Assembly (NCBI GenBank): GCA_018648805.1 | Contig: JABGQM010000022.1 | Location: forward strand, 1 to 64,000 | Source of the DNA: Verrucomicrobiota bacterium | GTDB taxonomy: Bacteria > Verrucomicrobiota > Kiritimatiellia > UBA8416 > JABMPJ01 | Direction of reading: 5' to 3' | Length of the DNA stretch: 64,000 nt | In this document: in pieces, positions 26,004-35,512 of the stretch | Numbering within the stretch: position 1 is the first letter of the stretch | Layout: each line of letters starts with the position of its first letter | Made by a program: the position numbers and the translations under genes | The notes under the pieces: generated by a model | Databases searched by the model: none | Seen by the model: only the letters and a program-made list of their open reading frames with translations | What the model was told of the DNA's origin: nothing

Positions 26004-28030
26004 TTTTTGCCCCCGAACGGATGGCACGCATCGATGTCTGGACCCTCTGCGAAGATGCGGAGCGCCTGGCCAGCCTATTGACGCGTGAGGGCAGCGTGCA
26101 CATGGTGGAGCGCCGTATCTCGACCGAGGAGGGTAAGGGGTTCTCGCCCCTCGATCGTCAGAACTGGCGTGAAAAGATCGAACGGCTGGGACGCCAGGCC
26201 GACTCGATGCTGCATCGCCTTGAGCTCACCCCGTTGGATCTCTCGATGGCGCAGCAGGAGGGGTTTCTCGAGCACCGCACCGAGACCATCCTGGCCGAGA
26301 CCGAGGAGACCCTGACCGGCCTGCGCGAGGCCATTGACACCCATTTCAAGCAGCGCCAGGAGTCGGAGGCGGAGATCACGCGCCTGAACGACATCTCGGA
26401 AACGCTGCACCTGCTCAACGATCACGGCCTCTCGTTCCTTGACCTGCAGGGCTTTGAATATCTCTATGCGCGTTGCGGTCTGATCGGCCGTGCCCACGTC
26501 GAGCGGCTGCAGGAGCAGCTCACTGAGGAGCCCTGTGCGGTGGCCACGCGGCCGGCCCTTGGCAACGACGCGGCCTTTCTTCTGATTGGGGATCGCGAGC
26601 ACCGGCGCGAGTTCGATCGACTGCTCAAGGATGCGGGGGCGCATTCCCCCAAACCACCCGAGCGGTTCGTGGCTTCGTTTGACGACGGCATGGAACAGCT
26701 TGAGATGGAGCTGTGGCTGCATCGCGACCGTCTGGCCGACCTGACGCGGGACTATGACCGTTCGCGCACAGAGTGGCACACGGCGCTCTCCGAGTGCGTG
26801 GCGCGACTGCATGTGCACAGTGTTCTGGACGGGGCGCTGTCACAGTTTGGTTCGAACGGACTCCTGACCCAGATTTCCGGCTTCGTGCCGGTCTCCAGCA
26901 AGCACTCGTTGATGCGCAGCCTGAACAAGGATGCCGAGGGGTTCTGCCACATTCAGTTCACGCCAGTGGCCGAAACGGCCACCAATGAGGTCCCGACCCG
27001 TCTGCGCAATTTCTCACTCTTCCGCCCCTTCGAACTCTTCGTGCGGACCTATGGCCTGCCGGGCTACAACGATGTGGACCCGACACCGTTCGTGGCGATC
27101 TCCTTCCTGCTCATGTTCGGGATGATGTTCGGGGATGTGGGGCACGGTCTCTGCCTGGCCGCCATCGGGGCCGGGCTCGCGTTTCTACCTTATAAGATCT
27201 TTAACGACATGCGTGATCTGGGGCGCATTCTTGTCATGGCCGGACTCTCGGGTATGGTCTTCGGTTTCCTCTTCGGGTCGTTCTTCGGGATCGAGCACGA
27301 TGCCTTTCTGCCGGATCTCTGGATGCGTCCGAGTCACCCCGAGAACCTGACGCTCTTCCTCGGTTCGGCCCTCAGCCTGGGGGTCATGGTGCTCTCGATC
27401 GGGATCCTCCTCAATATCCTGCAGGCGATTCGCCAAAAGAGCGTGCGCAAGGCGTTGATTGGACAGTGGAGTGCGGCCAGCCTGATCTTCTTCTGGTCGC
27501 TCCTGCTCCTCTTTGGTCTGCGCATGACCGGCAAGGAGATTACGGCCCCGGCCGGGCTGATCGTGGGCCTGCTGGCCACGCCGCTCTGCCTGGTGGCCGG
27601 GGGGCAGATCGCGTTTTTGCTGCTGGATAAGCGGCGCGCGGCTAAGTCCGGGGCCCACGCCGCCGAGGACGAAGAAGAAGAAGAAGAAGAGGAAGAGGAG
27701 GAGGAAATCGCCACGATCCTCTTTGAGCCGATTGAGATCGTGATGAACCTATTCTCCAACTCGGTCAGCTTCCTGCGTGTGGCGGCCTTCGGGCTGGCCC
27801 ATGCGGCGTTGACGATGGCGGTCTTCGTGATCAACGACATGGTTGAGAGTCGCGTCGCGACGATCATCAGTCTGCCGCTCGAGCATCTTTTTATCATCGT
27901 GCTGGAAGGCATGATCGTGACGATTCAGTGTCTCAGGTTGGAGTACTACGAGTTCTTCTCGAAGTTCTTTGTCGGTAACGGTATCGCGTATGCGCCGTTG
28001 AGCATACGCAAGAAGAAGGAAATAGAGTAG
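26000..28030 (+). CDS. ntpI: V-type ATPase subunit I (a subunit)
   Basis: This 676-residue ion-channel subunit has a cytoplasmic N-terminal half with coiled coils (about residues 30-330). A C-terminal membrane half of seven or eight helices follows, starting near YNDVDPTPFVAISFLLMFGMMFGDVGHG, a family signature. The late SNSVSFLRVAAFGLAHAAL helix contains the essential Arg that faces the proteolipid Glu. A stretch of about 15 Glu/Asp residues interrupts the cytoplasmic loop near residue 555, coded by GAAGAA/GAGGAG repeats. It overlaps subunit C and is followed by the proteolipid gene. Confidence 0.95.
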   Translation: MIFAPERMARIDVWTLCEDAERLASLLTREGSVHMVERRISTEEGKGFSPLDRQNWREKIERLGRQADSMLHRLELTPLDLSMAQQEGFLEHRTETILAETEETLTGLREAIDTHFKQRQESEAEITRLNDISETLHLLNDHGLSFLDLQGFEYLYARCGLIGRAHVERLQEQLTEEPCAVATRPALGNDAAFLLIGDREHRREFDRLLKDAGAHSPKPPERFVASFDDGMEQLEMELWLHRDRLADLTRDYDRSRTEWHTALSECVARLHVHSVLDGALSQFGSNGLLTQISGFVPVSSKHSLMRSLNKDAEGFCHIQFTPVAETATNEVPTRLRNFSLFRPFELFVRTYGLPGYNDVDPTPFVAISFLLMFGMMFGDVGHGLCLAAIGAGLAFLPYKIFNDMRDLGRILVMAGLSGMVFGFLFGSFFGIEHDAFLPDLWMRPSHPENLTLFLGSALSLGVMVLSIGILLNILQAIRQKSVRKALIGQWSAASLIFFWSLLLLFGLRMTGKEITAPAGLIVGLLATPLCLVAGGQIAFLLLDKRRAAKSGAHAAEDEEEEEEEEEEEEIATILFEPIEIVMNLFSNSVSFLRVAAFGLAHAALTMAVFVINDMVESRVATIISLPLEHLFIIVLEGMIVTIQCLRLEYYEFFSKFFVGNGIAYAPLSIRKKKEIE

Positions 28031-28068
28031 GTTGCAGCGGCTGCGACTGAAAACAGGAGGATCAGATC

Positions 28069-28470
28069 ATGGAGCGGATCGTGGGAGTATTCAAGCGGAT
28101 CAATATCGGACTCATCGTGGTGGCAGCTATTCTGTTGACCTGCGCGCCACTGGCGTTTGTGGGGTCGGCCTTTGCGCAGGACGGCGATCATGCGGCTGAG
28201 GCAGGGGAAACACATGGCGAAGCCAAGGTGGTAATGGAGCATGAGTCCGCTGCCAAGATCAGCTGCTGGGCCTTTGTAGCCGCGGCGCTGGCGACGGGTC
28301 TCGGTTCTATTGCGGCCGGGTATGCGGTATCCAATGTGGGTACGGCTGCGATGGGTGCGGTGGCTGAGAAGCCGGAACTGATGGGTAAGTCGCTGATTTA
28401 CGTGGCGCTGGCTGAAGGTATTGCGATTTACGGATTGCTGATTGCGATCATTGTGCTCGCCAAGGTGTAG
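28069..28470 (+). CDS. ntpK: V-type ATPase subunit K (proteolipid c subunit)
   Basis: This 133-residue protein has an N-terminal hydrophobic segment that looks like a signal peptide (GLIVVAAILLTCAPLAFVG). A His/Glu-rich loop follows, then a single two-helix hairpin (SCWAFVAAALATGLGSIAAGYAV and LIYVALAEGIAIYGLLIAIIVL). The carboxylate is in ALAEGIAIYG. Many V-type K subunits have a duplicated four-helix form; this is the single hairpin. I do not see the Gln/Thr side chains of sodium-binding c rings, so protons are more likely, but this is inference. An AGGAGG site precedes the ATG. Confidence 0.9.
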   Translation: MERIVGVFKRINIGLIVVAAILLTCAPLAFVGSAFAQDGDHAAEAGETHGEAKVVMEHESAAKISCWAFVAAALATGLGSIAAGYAVSNVGTAAMGAVAEKPELMGKSLIYVALAEGIAIYGLLIAIIVLAKV

Positions 28471-28472
28471 CG

Positions 28473-28778
28473 ATGAAGATCCGCGTCGTCGGCGACAAAC
28501 TGCTTGTGGGACTGTTCCAGTTGGCTGGGGTGGCGGGCACTACGCCTGCCACGCCGGATGATACGGCAGCGGTCATCGACGACTACCTGGCGGACCCGGA
28601 GCTCGGGGTCGTTCTGGTGGGCAGTTCGTATGCGGCGCAGATGGGGCCGGCTTTTCGCCCCTACCTGCAGCGGCGCAAGCTGCCGCTGGTGTTGCGGGTG
28701 CCCGATCGCGAGGATCAGGCGGGCTGTGCGGATGAGATCAGGGAGTACCTGCAACGGAGTTTGGGGATTAGGCTCTAG
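28473..28778 (+). CDS. V-type ATPase subunit F
   Basis: This 101-residue Rossmann-like rotor-associated subunit has VVGDKLLVGLFQLAGV at the N-terminus and GVVLVGSSYAAQM in the middle, both typical of AtpF/NtpG. The ATG comes two bases after the subunit K stop. It binds the D subunit of the central shaft and can regulate hydrolysis. The operon is interrupted after it by a 200-base repeat element before subunit E. Confidence 0.88.
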   Translation: MKIRVVGDKLLVGLFQLAGVAGTTPATPDDTAAVIDDYLADPELGVVLVGSSYAAQMGPAFRPYLQRRKLPLVLRVPDREDQAGCADEIREYLQRSLGIRL

Positions 28779-28817
28779 GTGGGGAAGAGAACCATGAATG
28801 GACACGAATAAGAGGGA

Positions 28818-29014
28818 GAATATCCAATATCCAACACTCAGCCGACCGAAGGGAGTCGGGCTGCCAGTATTCTGTCAGCAGCGAAGCGGCAACTCCAATG
28901 ACCAAGTGGGAGACAGTGCACGATCCACAGAGCGACTATGTACGCACATATCGTTTTGTCTGATCACTCTTTCCTTGGATATTGGATATTCCTTGTTGGC
29001 TGTTGGATATTGAG
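28818..29014. repeat. ATATCCAA/TTGGATAT dispersed element, copy 1
   Basis: The left end carries GAATATCCAATATCCAACAC and the right end the inverted TTGGATATTGGATATTCC and TGTTGGATATTGAG. The centre is not conserved apart from a GATCCACAGA segment shared with the second copy. The element splits the V-ATPase operon between subunits F and E. No gene is visible in the 266-base gap. Copies 2 and 3 are at 37004 and 49205. Confidence 0.85.
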
Positions 29015-29044
29015 AAGAGATCTTCTCGACGGGGTTTAACGATC

Positions 29045-29671
29045 ATGACCGACAACGACAATTTGGATGCTCTGATAGAGCGCGTGCTCGCAAAGGCGCG
29101 GGATGAGGCCGAGGCGATGACCGAACGGGCCGAGCGGGCCGCAGCGCGCGAGGTCTCTCAGGCCGAGGAGCAGGCCGCCAAGCGACTCGCGGCAGCCGAA
29201 GCGGTGGTGCGTGAGGCGGCTCTGGAGCGTCGACGTGCCGTGCAGGCGGAGGTGCAGCAGGAGGAGCGCCGCGCCGTGATGAATGCCCGTGAGACAGCCG
29301 TCGAGGCGGTCTTCGCGTCCGCCCTGGAGCAGTTGGCCTCGAGCGATGATGCCGCGGCGCGGCGTGACCTGCTGGTCCGTCTGGTGGGCCAGGGGATCGA
29401 AGCCGTCGGCAGCGACAGCGTGCGTGTGCGGCTGAATGCCGCCGATCAGGCCGTGGCACGTGCGGCCGAGTTTCCGAAGGTTATCGGGGAGGTGCCGCTC
29501 ACGATCGACGATGAAGCCGTCGCGGTCAGCGGTGGACCGGTGGTCAGTGATGCGGCAGGACGCGTGGTCTTCGAGAACACGTTTGAAGCACGCCTGGGTC
29601 GGTCGCATGAGCGGCTGCGCAGGCGCGTGGCCGAAATGTTGGGGCTGTGTGGCGGCGAAGGAGTGCAGTAG
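29045..29671 (+). CDS. atpE: V-type ATPase subunit E (peripheral stalk)
   Basis: This 208-residue subunit has a long N-terminal helix rich in Ala, Glu and Arg (AERAAAREVSQAEEQAAKRL), which pairs with subunit G. A C-terminal globular domain follows (VRVRLNAADQAV, ISDAAG-like GGPVVSDAAGRVVFENTFEARL). The ATG is chosen after the repeat element; the frame is open further left but only through repeat sequence. It is followed two bases later by subunit A. Confidence 0.9.
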   Translation: MTDNDNLDALIERVLAKARDEAEAMTERAERAAAREVSQAEEQAAKRLAAAEAVVREAALERRRAVQAEVQQEERRAVMNARETAVEAVFASALEQLASSDDAAARRDLLVRLVGQGIEAVGSDSVRVRLNAADQAVARAAEFPKVIGEVPLTIDDEAVAVSGGPVVSDAAGRVVFENTFEARLGRSHERLRRRVAEMLGLCGGEGVQ

Positions 29672-29673
29672 GT

Positions 29674-31425
<1,752 letters not shown>

Positions 31426-31428
31426 GCT

Positions 31429-32835
31429 ATGTCGAGCGAAAGCGGACGGATTTATAGGGATCTACAGCGGGCGGCGGGGCCGATCATCGTGGTGGAGCGC
31501 GTCACCGATGTCGCTTTCGGCGAATTGGTGGAGGTGCTCTGCGGGGATGGGACGATACGGCGCGGGACGGTGCTGGATGTCTCGACTGAGCGCGCTGTGA
31601 TCCAGGTGTTTGAAGGGGCGGAGGGACTCTCCCTGCGCAACACAGCGGTCAAGTTTCTCGGCAAGGCGCTCGAGCTGGCCGTCTCACCGGCCTTGTTGGG
31701 CCGCGTGTTGAGCGGCGCCGGACGGCCATTGGATGGCATGCCGCTGCCGTTCGAAGGTGAAACACGAAGCATCTACGGCAGTGCGATCAACCCGGTTGAT
31801 CGCGACTACCCGATGGACGTGATCGAAACCGGCATGTCGGTGATCGACACGATGAACACGCTGGTGCGTGGCCAGAAGCTCCCGATCTTCTCGGGCAATG
31901 GCCTGCCGCACAACGAGCTGGCCGCACAGATTGCCCGCCAGGCGCGTATTCGGGGAACCGATGAGAACTTTGCGGTGGTCTTTGCCGCGATGGGCGTTAA
32001 GCACGATGACGCGACCTATTTTCGCGAAGAGCTGGAACGCACGGGCGCCCTGGCGAATGCCACCATGTTCCTCAACCTGGCCTCCGATCCGCCCGAAGAG
32101 CGCCTCGTGACGCCACGTTGTGCCTTGACCCTGGCCGAGGAGCTGGCCTTCAAGCATGACTACCATGTACTGGTGATCCTAACCGATATGACGAATTACT
32201 GTGAGGCGCTGCGCGAGATGACCTCGGCACGCGGCGAGGTGCCCAGTCGCAAGGGCTATCCCGGCTATCTCTACTCCGACCTGGCCGAGATCTACGAGCG
32301 GTGTGGCCGGATCAAGACGTCCAAGGGCTCGATCACGCAGCTGCCGATTCTGACGATGCCTAACGACGACATCACGCATCCGATTCCCGACCTGACCGGC
32401 TATATCACGGAAGGGCAGATTGTGCTCGATCGCGAGCTGCATCAGAAGGGGGTCTACCCGCCGATCAACCCGCTGCCCTCACTCTCGCGTATTATGAAGG
32501 ATGCGATTGGCGGCGAGCGGACACGCGAGGATCACCCCAACGTGACCAACCAGCTCTATTCAAGCTACGCCAGCGTCGGGAACATCCGTTCACTGGCGGC
32601 GATCGTGGGCGCAGAGGAGTTGACCGACAGCGATCAGCGCCATCTCCGTTTTGGCGATGCCTTCGAAGCGAAGTTTGTGGGACAGGGCCGCGATGAACGG
32701 CGCACGATCGAGCAGTCCCTGACGCGGGCGTGGGAGATGCTCGGCTTGCTGCCGCACGATGCGCTGCATCGCGTCACCCCGGAGCAGATCGAGCAGTACT
32801 ACGAGGCCTCGAGTGGGGTTGATGAGGAAGAATAG
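31429..32835 (+). CDS. atpB: V-type ATPase regulatory subunit B
   Basis: This 468-residue non-catalytic nucleotide-binding subunit contains FSGNGLPHNELAAQIARQA in place of a Walker A, ILTDMTNYCEALREMTSARGEVP, and the family C-terminus. It lacks the GKT triad, as expected for B. It starts three bases after subunit A. Downstream, a GC-rich palindrome separates it from subunit D. Confidence 0.97.
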   Translation: MSSESGRIYRDLQRAAGPIIVVERVTDVAFGELVEVLCGDGTIRRGTVLDVSTERAVIQVFEGAEGLSLRNTAVKFLGKALELAVSPALLGRVLSGAGRPLDGMPLPFEGETRSIYGSAINPVDRDYPMDVIETGMSVIDTMNTLVRGQKLPIFSGNGLPHNELAAQIARQARIRGTDENFAVVFAAMGVKHDDATYFREELERTGALANATMFLNLASDPPEERLVTPRCALTLAEELAFKHDYHVLVILTDMTNYCEALREMTSARGEVPSRKGYPGYLYSDLAEIYERCGRIKTSKGSITQLPILTMPNDDITHPIPDLTGYITEGQIVLDRELHQKGVYPPINPLPSLSRIMKDAIGGERTREDHPNVTNQLYSSYASVGNIRSLAAIVGAEELTDSDQRHLRFGDAFEAKFVGQGRDERRTIEQSLTRAWEMLGLLPHDALHRVTPEQIEQYYEASSGVDEEE

Positions 32836-32841
32836 GTGGAT

Positions 32842-32904
32842 CCCCTGCCGGCTTGCCGGCGGGAGTCAGAGATCTCTTGCACCTGCCGGACAAGCCGGCA
32901 GGGG
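32842..32904. repeat. CCCCTGCCGGCTTG inverted repeat
   Basis: Perfect 14-base arms CCCCTGCCGGCTTG and CAAGCCGGCAGGGG enclose a 35-base loop; the left arm also contains a smaller GCCGGC palindrome. It lies in the 100-base gap between subunits B and D. It could stabilise or attenuate the operon transcript. No T-run is present. Confidence 0.75.
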
Positions 32905-32935
32905 GCGTGTTACAGCGAGTAAGTGAGTGTAAACT

Positions 32936-33547
32936 GTGGCCAAGCGACCGGCACCAACCAAGGCGAATCTGTTCAAAGCGCAGCATGAGTTGCGCTTTGC
33001 GACGGAGGGCCATGAGTTGCTCAACCAGAAGCGCGATGTGCTGGTTATGGAGCTGATGTCGGTTGCGGCGGCGTTCATGGATGCCGAAGCGAAGCTGCGC
33101 GACAGCATGGACGGTGCGTTTGAGTCGTTCATACCGGCCTACCTCGCGGCAGGGCAGGAGACCATGAAGCGCGTGTTTGCTTCGGCCCGATCGGAGGTCG
33201 AACTTGAGGTCGCTGAGCGGGCTGTGATGGGGACCTCAGTACCCGAAGTGCGCATTGGGCTGGGCGGTGAGCCGCTCTTCACCGGACTGCTCGATGCCAC
33301 GCCGGAGATGGATGCGGCTGTGACCGAGATGGGGAGTGTCATGGGCTGCCTGGTGGAGTATATTGAAACGGTGGCCACGATCTGGCGGTTGGCCACGGAG
33401 GTCGAGAAGACGCAACGCCGGATCAACGCGATTGAGAATGTGTTTATTCCCGAGTCGCGTGACGCGGTGACCTGGATCAAGTCGGTCATGGAGGAGAACG
33501 AGCGCGAGGAGCTGTTTCGGCGCCAGCTCCTCAAGCGGCGTGCGTAG
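32936..33547 (+). CDS. atpD: V-type ATPase subunit D (central rotor shaft)
   Basis: This 203-residue two-helix coiled coil is the rotor axle inside the A3B3 head. The N-terminus AKRPAPTKANLF and the following LLNQKRDVLVMELM are diagnostic for AtpD/NtpD, as are the end segments KTQRRINAIENVFIP and VMEENEREELFRRQLLK. It starts at a GTG. It is the last ATPase subunit gene, after which a repeat and a universal stress protein follow. Confidence 0.94.
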   Translation: MAKRPAPTKANLFKAQHELRFATEGHELLNQKRDVLVMELMSVAAAFMDAEAKLRDSMDGAFESFIPAYLAAGQETMKRVFASARSEVELEVAERAVMGTSVPEVRIGLGGEPLFTGLLDATPEMDAAVTEMGSVMGCLVEYIETVATIWRLATEVEKTQRRINAIENVFIPESRDAVTWIKSVMEENEREELFRRQLLKRRA

Positions 33548-33574
33548 GGGAAAGGAAGTCTGGGGGATGGAATC

Positions 33575-33657
33575 AGATTAAGGCGAAAGATTGAGGGGAG
33601 AGATTAGGGGGTGTCATCTGATCCTTAATCTTTCTCCCTAATCTTTCACCCTAATCT
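33575..33657. repeat. AGATTA(G/A)GG inverted repeat
   Basis: The left half contains AGATTAAGGCGAAAGATTGA and GGAGAGATTAGGGGG. The right half is roughly its inverse (CTTAATCTTTCTCCC, TAATCTTTCACCCTAATCT). It occupies the gap between subunit D and the universal stress gene. It is a further repeat family, distinct from the ATATCCAA element. Confidence 0.7.
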
Positions 33658-33690
33658 AGCTGCTCAATAGAGCAGGGACAGGAGCAAGCT

Positions 33691-34137
33691 ATGGAAGAGC
33701 ATCTGTATAAGAAGATACTGCTCGTGGTGGATGGGTCGGATATGGACCACGCCGTGATGGAATCGGCCATCGCGCGTGCACTGGCCAACAAGGCGCGGCT
33801 GATCGTGTTGAACGTGGTGGATCACATGGTGATCAACCGTCTCAAGCGCTTGAGTGAGCAGAGCACGGCCGAGATCGAGATCGAGCTCGAGGAGAAGGGC
33901 TGGAAAGCCCTCTACTACGCCGAGGAGCATGCCAAGGACCAGGGCGTACCGACCATGATTTTGCAGCAGAGCGGGGTCGTGGAGAACGAGGTCATAAGCG
34001 AGGCCGTTCGGCTCAAGATCGACCTCATTGTGCTGGGCTACCCGCGCAAGATGCCGGGACAGGCCAAGCGGCTGGCCCAGGGCCGGGTTGAGAAGGTTGT
34101 GGAAAACGCGGAATGCAGTGTGTTGATCGTAAGGTAG
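33691..34137 (+). CDS. Universal stress protein (UspA family)
   Basis: This 148-residue UspA-fold protein opens YKKILLVVDGSDMDHAVM and ends with the family strand VENAECSVLIVR. The ATP-binding loop normally reads G-x2-G-x9-G-S/T. Here it is GYPRKMPGQAKRLAQGRVEKV, which keeps Gly residues but with altered spacing and no Ser/Thr, so ATP binding is uncertain. It lies between the V-ATPase genes and a PtsN-like gene, in the same direction and five to 25 bases from the latter. The grouping suggests an energy-status response. Confidence 0.88.
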   Translation: MEEHLYKKILLVVDGSDMDHAVMESAIARALANKARLIVLNVVDHMVINRLKRLSEQSTAEIEIELEEKGWKALYYAEEHAKDQGVPTMILQQSGVVENEVISEAVRLKIDLIVLGYPRKMPGQAKRLAQGRVEKVVENAECSVLIVR

Positions 34138-34159
34138 CGGGTTGAACGGAGGAGTGGCA

Positions 34160-34612
34160 GTGAAGTTAAGTGAAAGTTTAAGTGCGGATCATATCGTCCT
34201 CGATTTTGAGGCGAAGAAGAAGGATGACGCTATCGGGGCGCTGGTAGACCCGGTCGTGAACGGATTTGACCGGGATACGGTGCTGGCTGAGATTCTGGAA
34301 CGTGAGGAGCTGGGGTCGACGGGGGTAGGGCAGGGCGTGGCCGTGCCGCACGTACGGCTGGCGGCCATCCAAGAACCTTCGGTGGTGTTTGGTCGTGCGG
34401 CCAAGCCGGTTGATTTCGACGCGATCGATGACGAACCTTGCTCGCTTTTCTTCCTGGTGCTGGGCCCGACCAGCGCTGATGCACAGGATGGCTATCTCAA
34501 GACCATGGCCAAAATATCGCGCTTGATGCGCAGCGCCGAGACGCGCAGCAAGCTGATGGCAGCCGCGAGCGAGTCCGAGGTGATCGATATCATCGCCGCC
34601 AACGAGGCCTGA
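34160..34612 (+). CDS. PtsN-like EIIA protein
   Basis: This 150-residue stand-alone EIIA domain of the fructose/nitrogen PTS family has its phosphorylatable His in the GVAVPHVRL motif. GGAGGAG five bases upstream picks the GTG at 34160 over an in-frame TTG. It lacks permease and HTH parts. The upstream end of the cluster has a related EIIA fused to an HTH, so the V-ATPase genes lie between two EIIA regulators. Expected partners are HPr and EI proteins encoded elsewhere. A role in signalling carbon or energy state to ion pumping is inference. Confidence 0.87.
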   Translation: MKLSESLSADHIVLDFEAKKKDDAIGALVDPVVNGFDRDTVLAEILEREELGSTGVGQGVAVPHVRLAAIQEPSVVFGRAAKPVDFDAIDDEPCSLFFLVLGPTSADAQDGYLKTMAKISRLMRSAETRSKLMAAASESEVIDIIAANEA

Positions 34613-34676
34613 GCCTCTGCGGGGGAAGGTCGACCACGGAAGGCACGGAACCCACGGAAGGGACGCGTCGTCTGCG

Positions 34677-34731
34677 CGCAAGCCGTAGGCTTGCGAGCCA
34701 TTAGCCGGTCGGTCGATCCGCAGGATCGACC
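34677..34731. terminator. Tandem perfect hairpins between convergent genes
   Basis: CGCAAGCC-GTA-GGCTTGCG (34677-34695) and GGTCGATCC-GCA-GGATCGACC (34711-34731) are perfect stems with three-base loops. They lie between the rightward EIIA gene and the leftward glycosyltransferase, where a bidirectional transcription end would be expected. There is no T-run, so a classical terminator is not proven. Confidence 0.4.
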
Positions 34732-34744
34732 ACCGGATCAACGT

Positions 34745-35512
34745 TCACAGAAACGGGTACACCACCCCCAACGCCATGGCGTGCGCGAAGTGGTAGAGGA
34801 GGTCGATCCGTTCGCCGGACTGGGCGTGGCGGCGGGCGACAGTGAAGGCTTCCCAGGCGGCTTTGCGGTAGAGGGCGCCGTTCTTGGATTGACTGTGCCA
34901 GCGGAATGAGGCCAGCGTCTGGTCGATGAAATGCGGATCGCTGACGCGTCCGAGTCTCAGCCAGTAGTCGTAATCCATGGCGTAATGCAGGTTAAGTTCG
35001 ACGGGCCCGACCTTCTCGTAGGCCGCGCGCGAGAAAAAGGTGGCCGGCTGCGAGATGAAGTCGCGGCGCAGCAGACGGCGGTAGCTGTAGCGCTCTGACT
35101 GGCGCTGCTTGTAGCGCTTGATGGCCGCGCGTACCTCATTGTCACTCTCGTCGATATTGAGGCAGTTTCCGAAACACCAGTCAAAGGGCTTTTCGGCGTA
35201 GGCCGTGGCAACGGTCTGCAGGGCACCGGGCTCATAGAGGTCGTCCGAATTGAGCCAGGCGATGACCTCCCCCGTCGTGTCATTGAATCCCTTGTTGATT
35301 GCGTCGCTCTGGCCCTCGTCCTGTCCGGATACCCAGCGCATCCGCGCATCCTGCTCGAAGCGGCGCAGTACCGCCAGTGTGCCGTCCGAGGAGCCGCCAT
35401 CCATCACGAGCAGCTCCAGTTCGAAGTCACCCTCCTGCGATAGAATGCTCTCCAGCGTACGCTCAATGTAGCTGCCCTGATTGTAAGAGGGGGTAATGAT
35501 GGAGAATTTCAT
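34745..35512 (-). CDS. Family 2 glycosyltransferase
   Basis: This 255-residue GT-A-fold enzyme has the N-terminal FSIITPSYNQGSYIERTL, the nucleotide-sugar motif VMDGGSSDGT and the metal-binding Asp pair in WLNSDDLYEPGAL. There are no clear TM helices. It overlaps the radical SAM gene by four bases (ATGA), so the two are co-translated. It likely adds a sugar to an envelope polysaccharide or lipid; donor and acceptor are unknown. Confidence 0.9.
   Translation of the reverse strand: MKFSIITPSYNQGSYIERTLESILSQEGDFELELLVMDGGSSDGTLAVLRRFEQDARMRWVSGQDEGQSDAINKGFNDTTGEVIAWLNSDDLYEPGALQTVATAYAEKPFDWCFGNCLNIDESDNEVRAAIKRYKQRQSERYSYRRLLRRDFISQPATFFSRAAYEKVGPVELNLHYAMDYDYWLRLGRVSDPHFIDQTLASFRWHSQSKNGALYRKAAWEAFTVARRHAQSGERIDLLYHFAHAMALGVVYPFL

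Noticed and set aside
28818..29014. CRISPR-like array from repeated ATATCCAA units
   Set aside because: Units are short, inverted as well as direct, and lack regular spacers; no cas genes are near.
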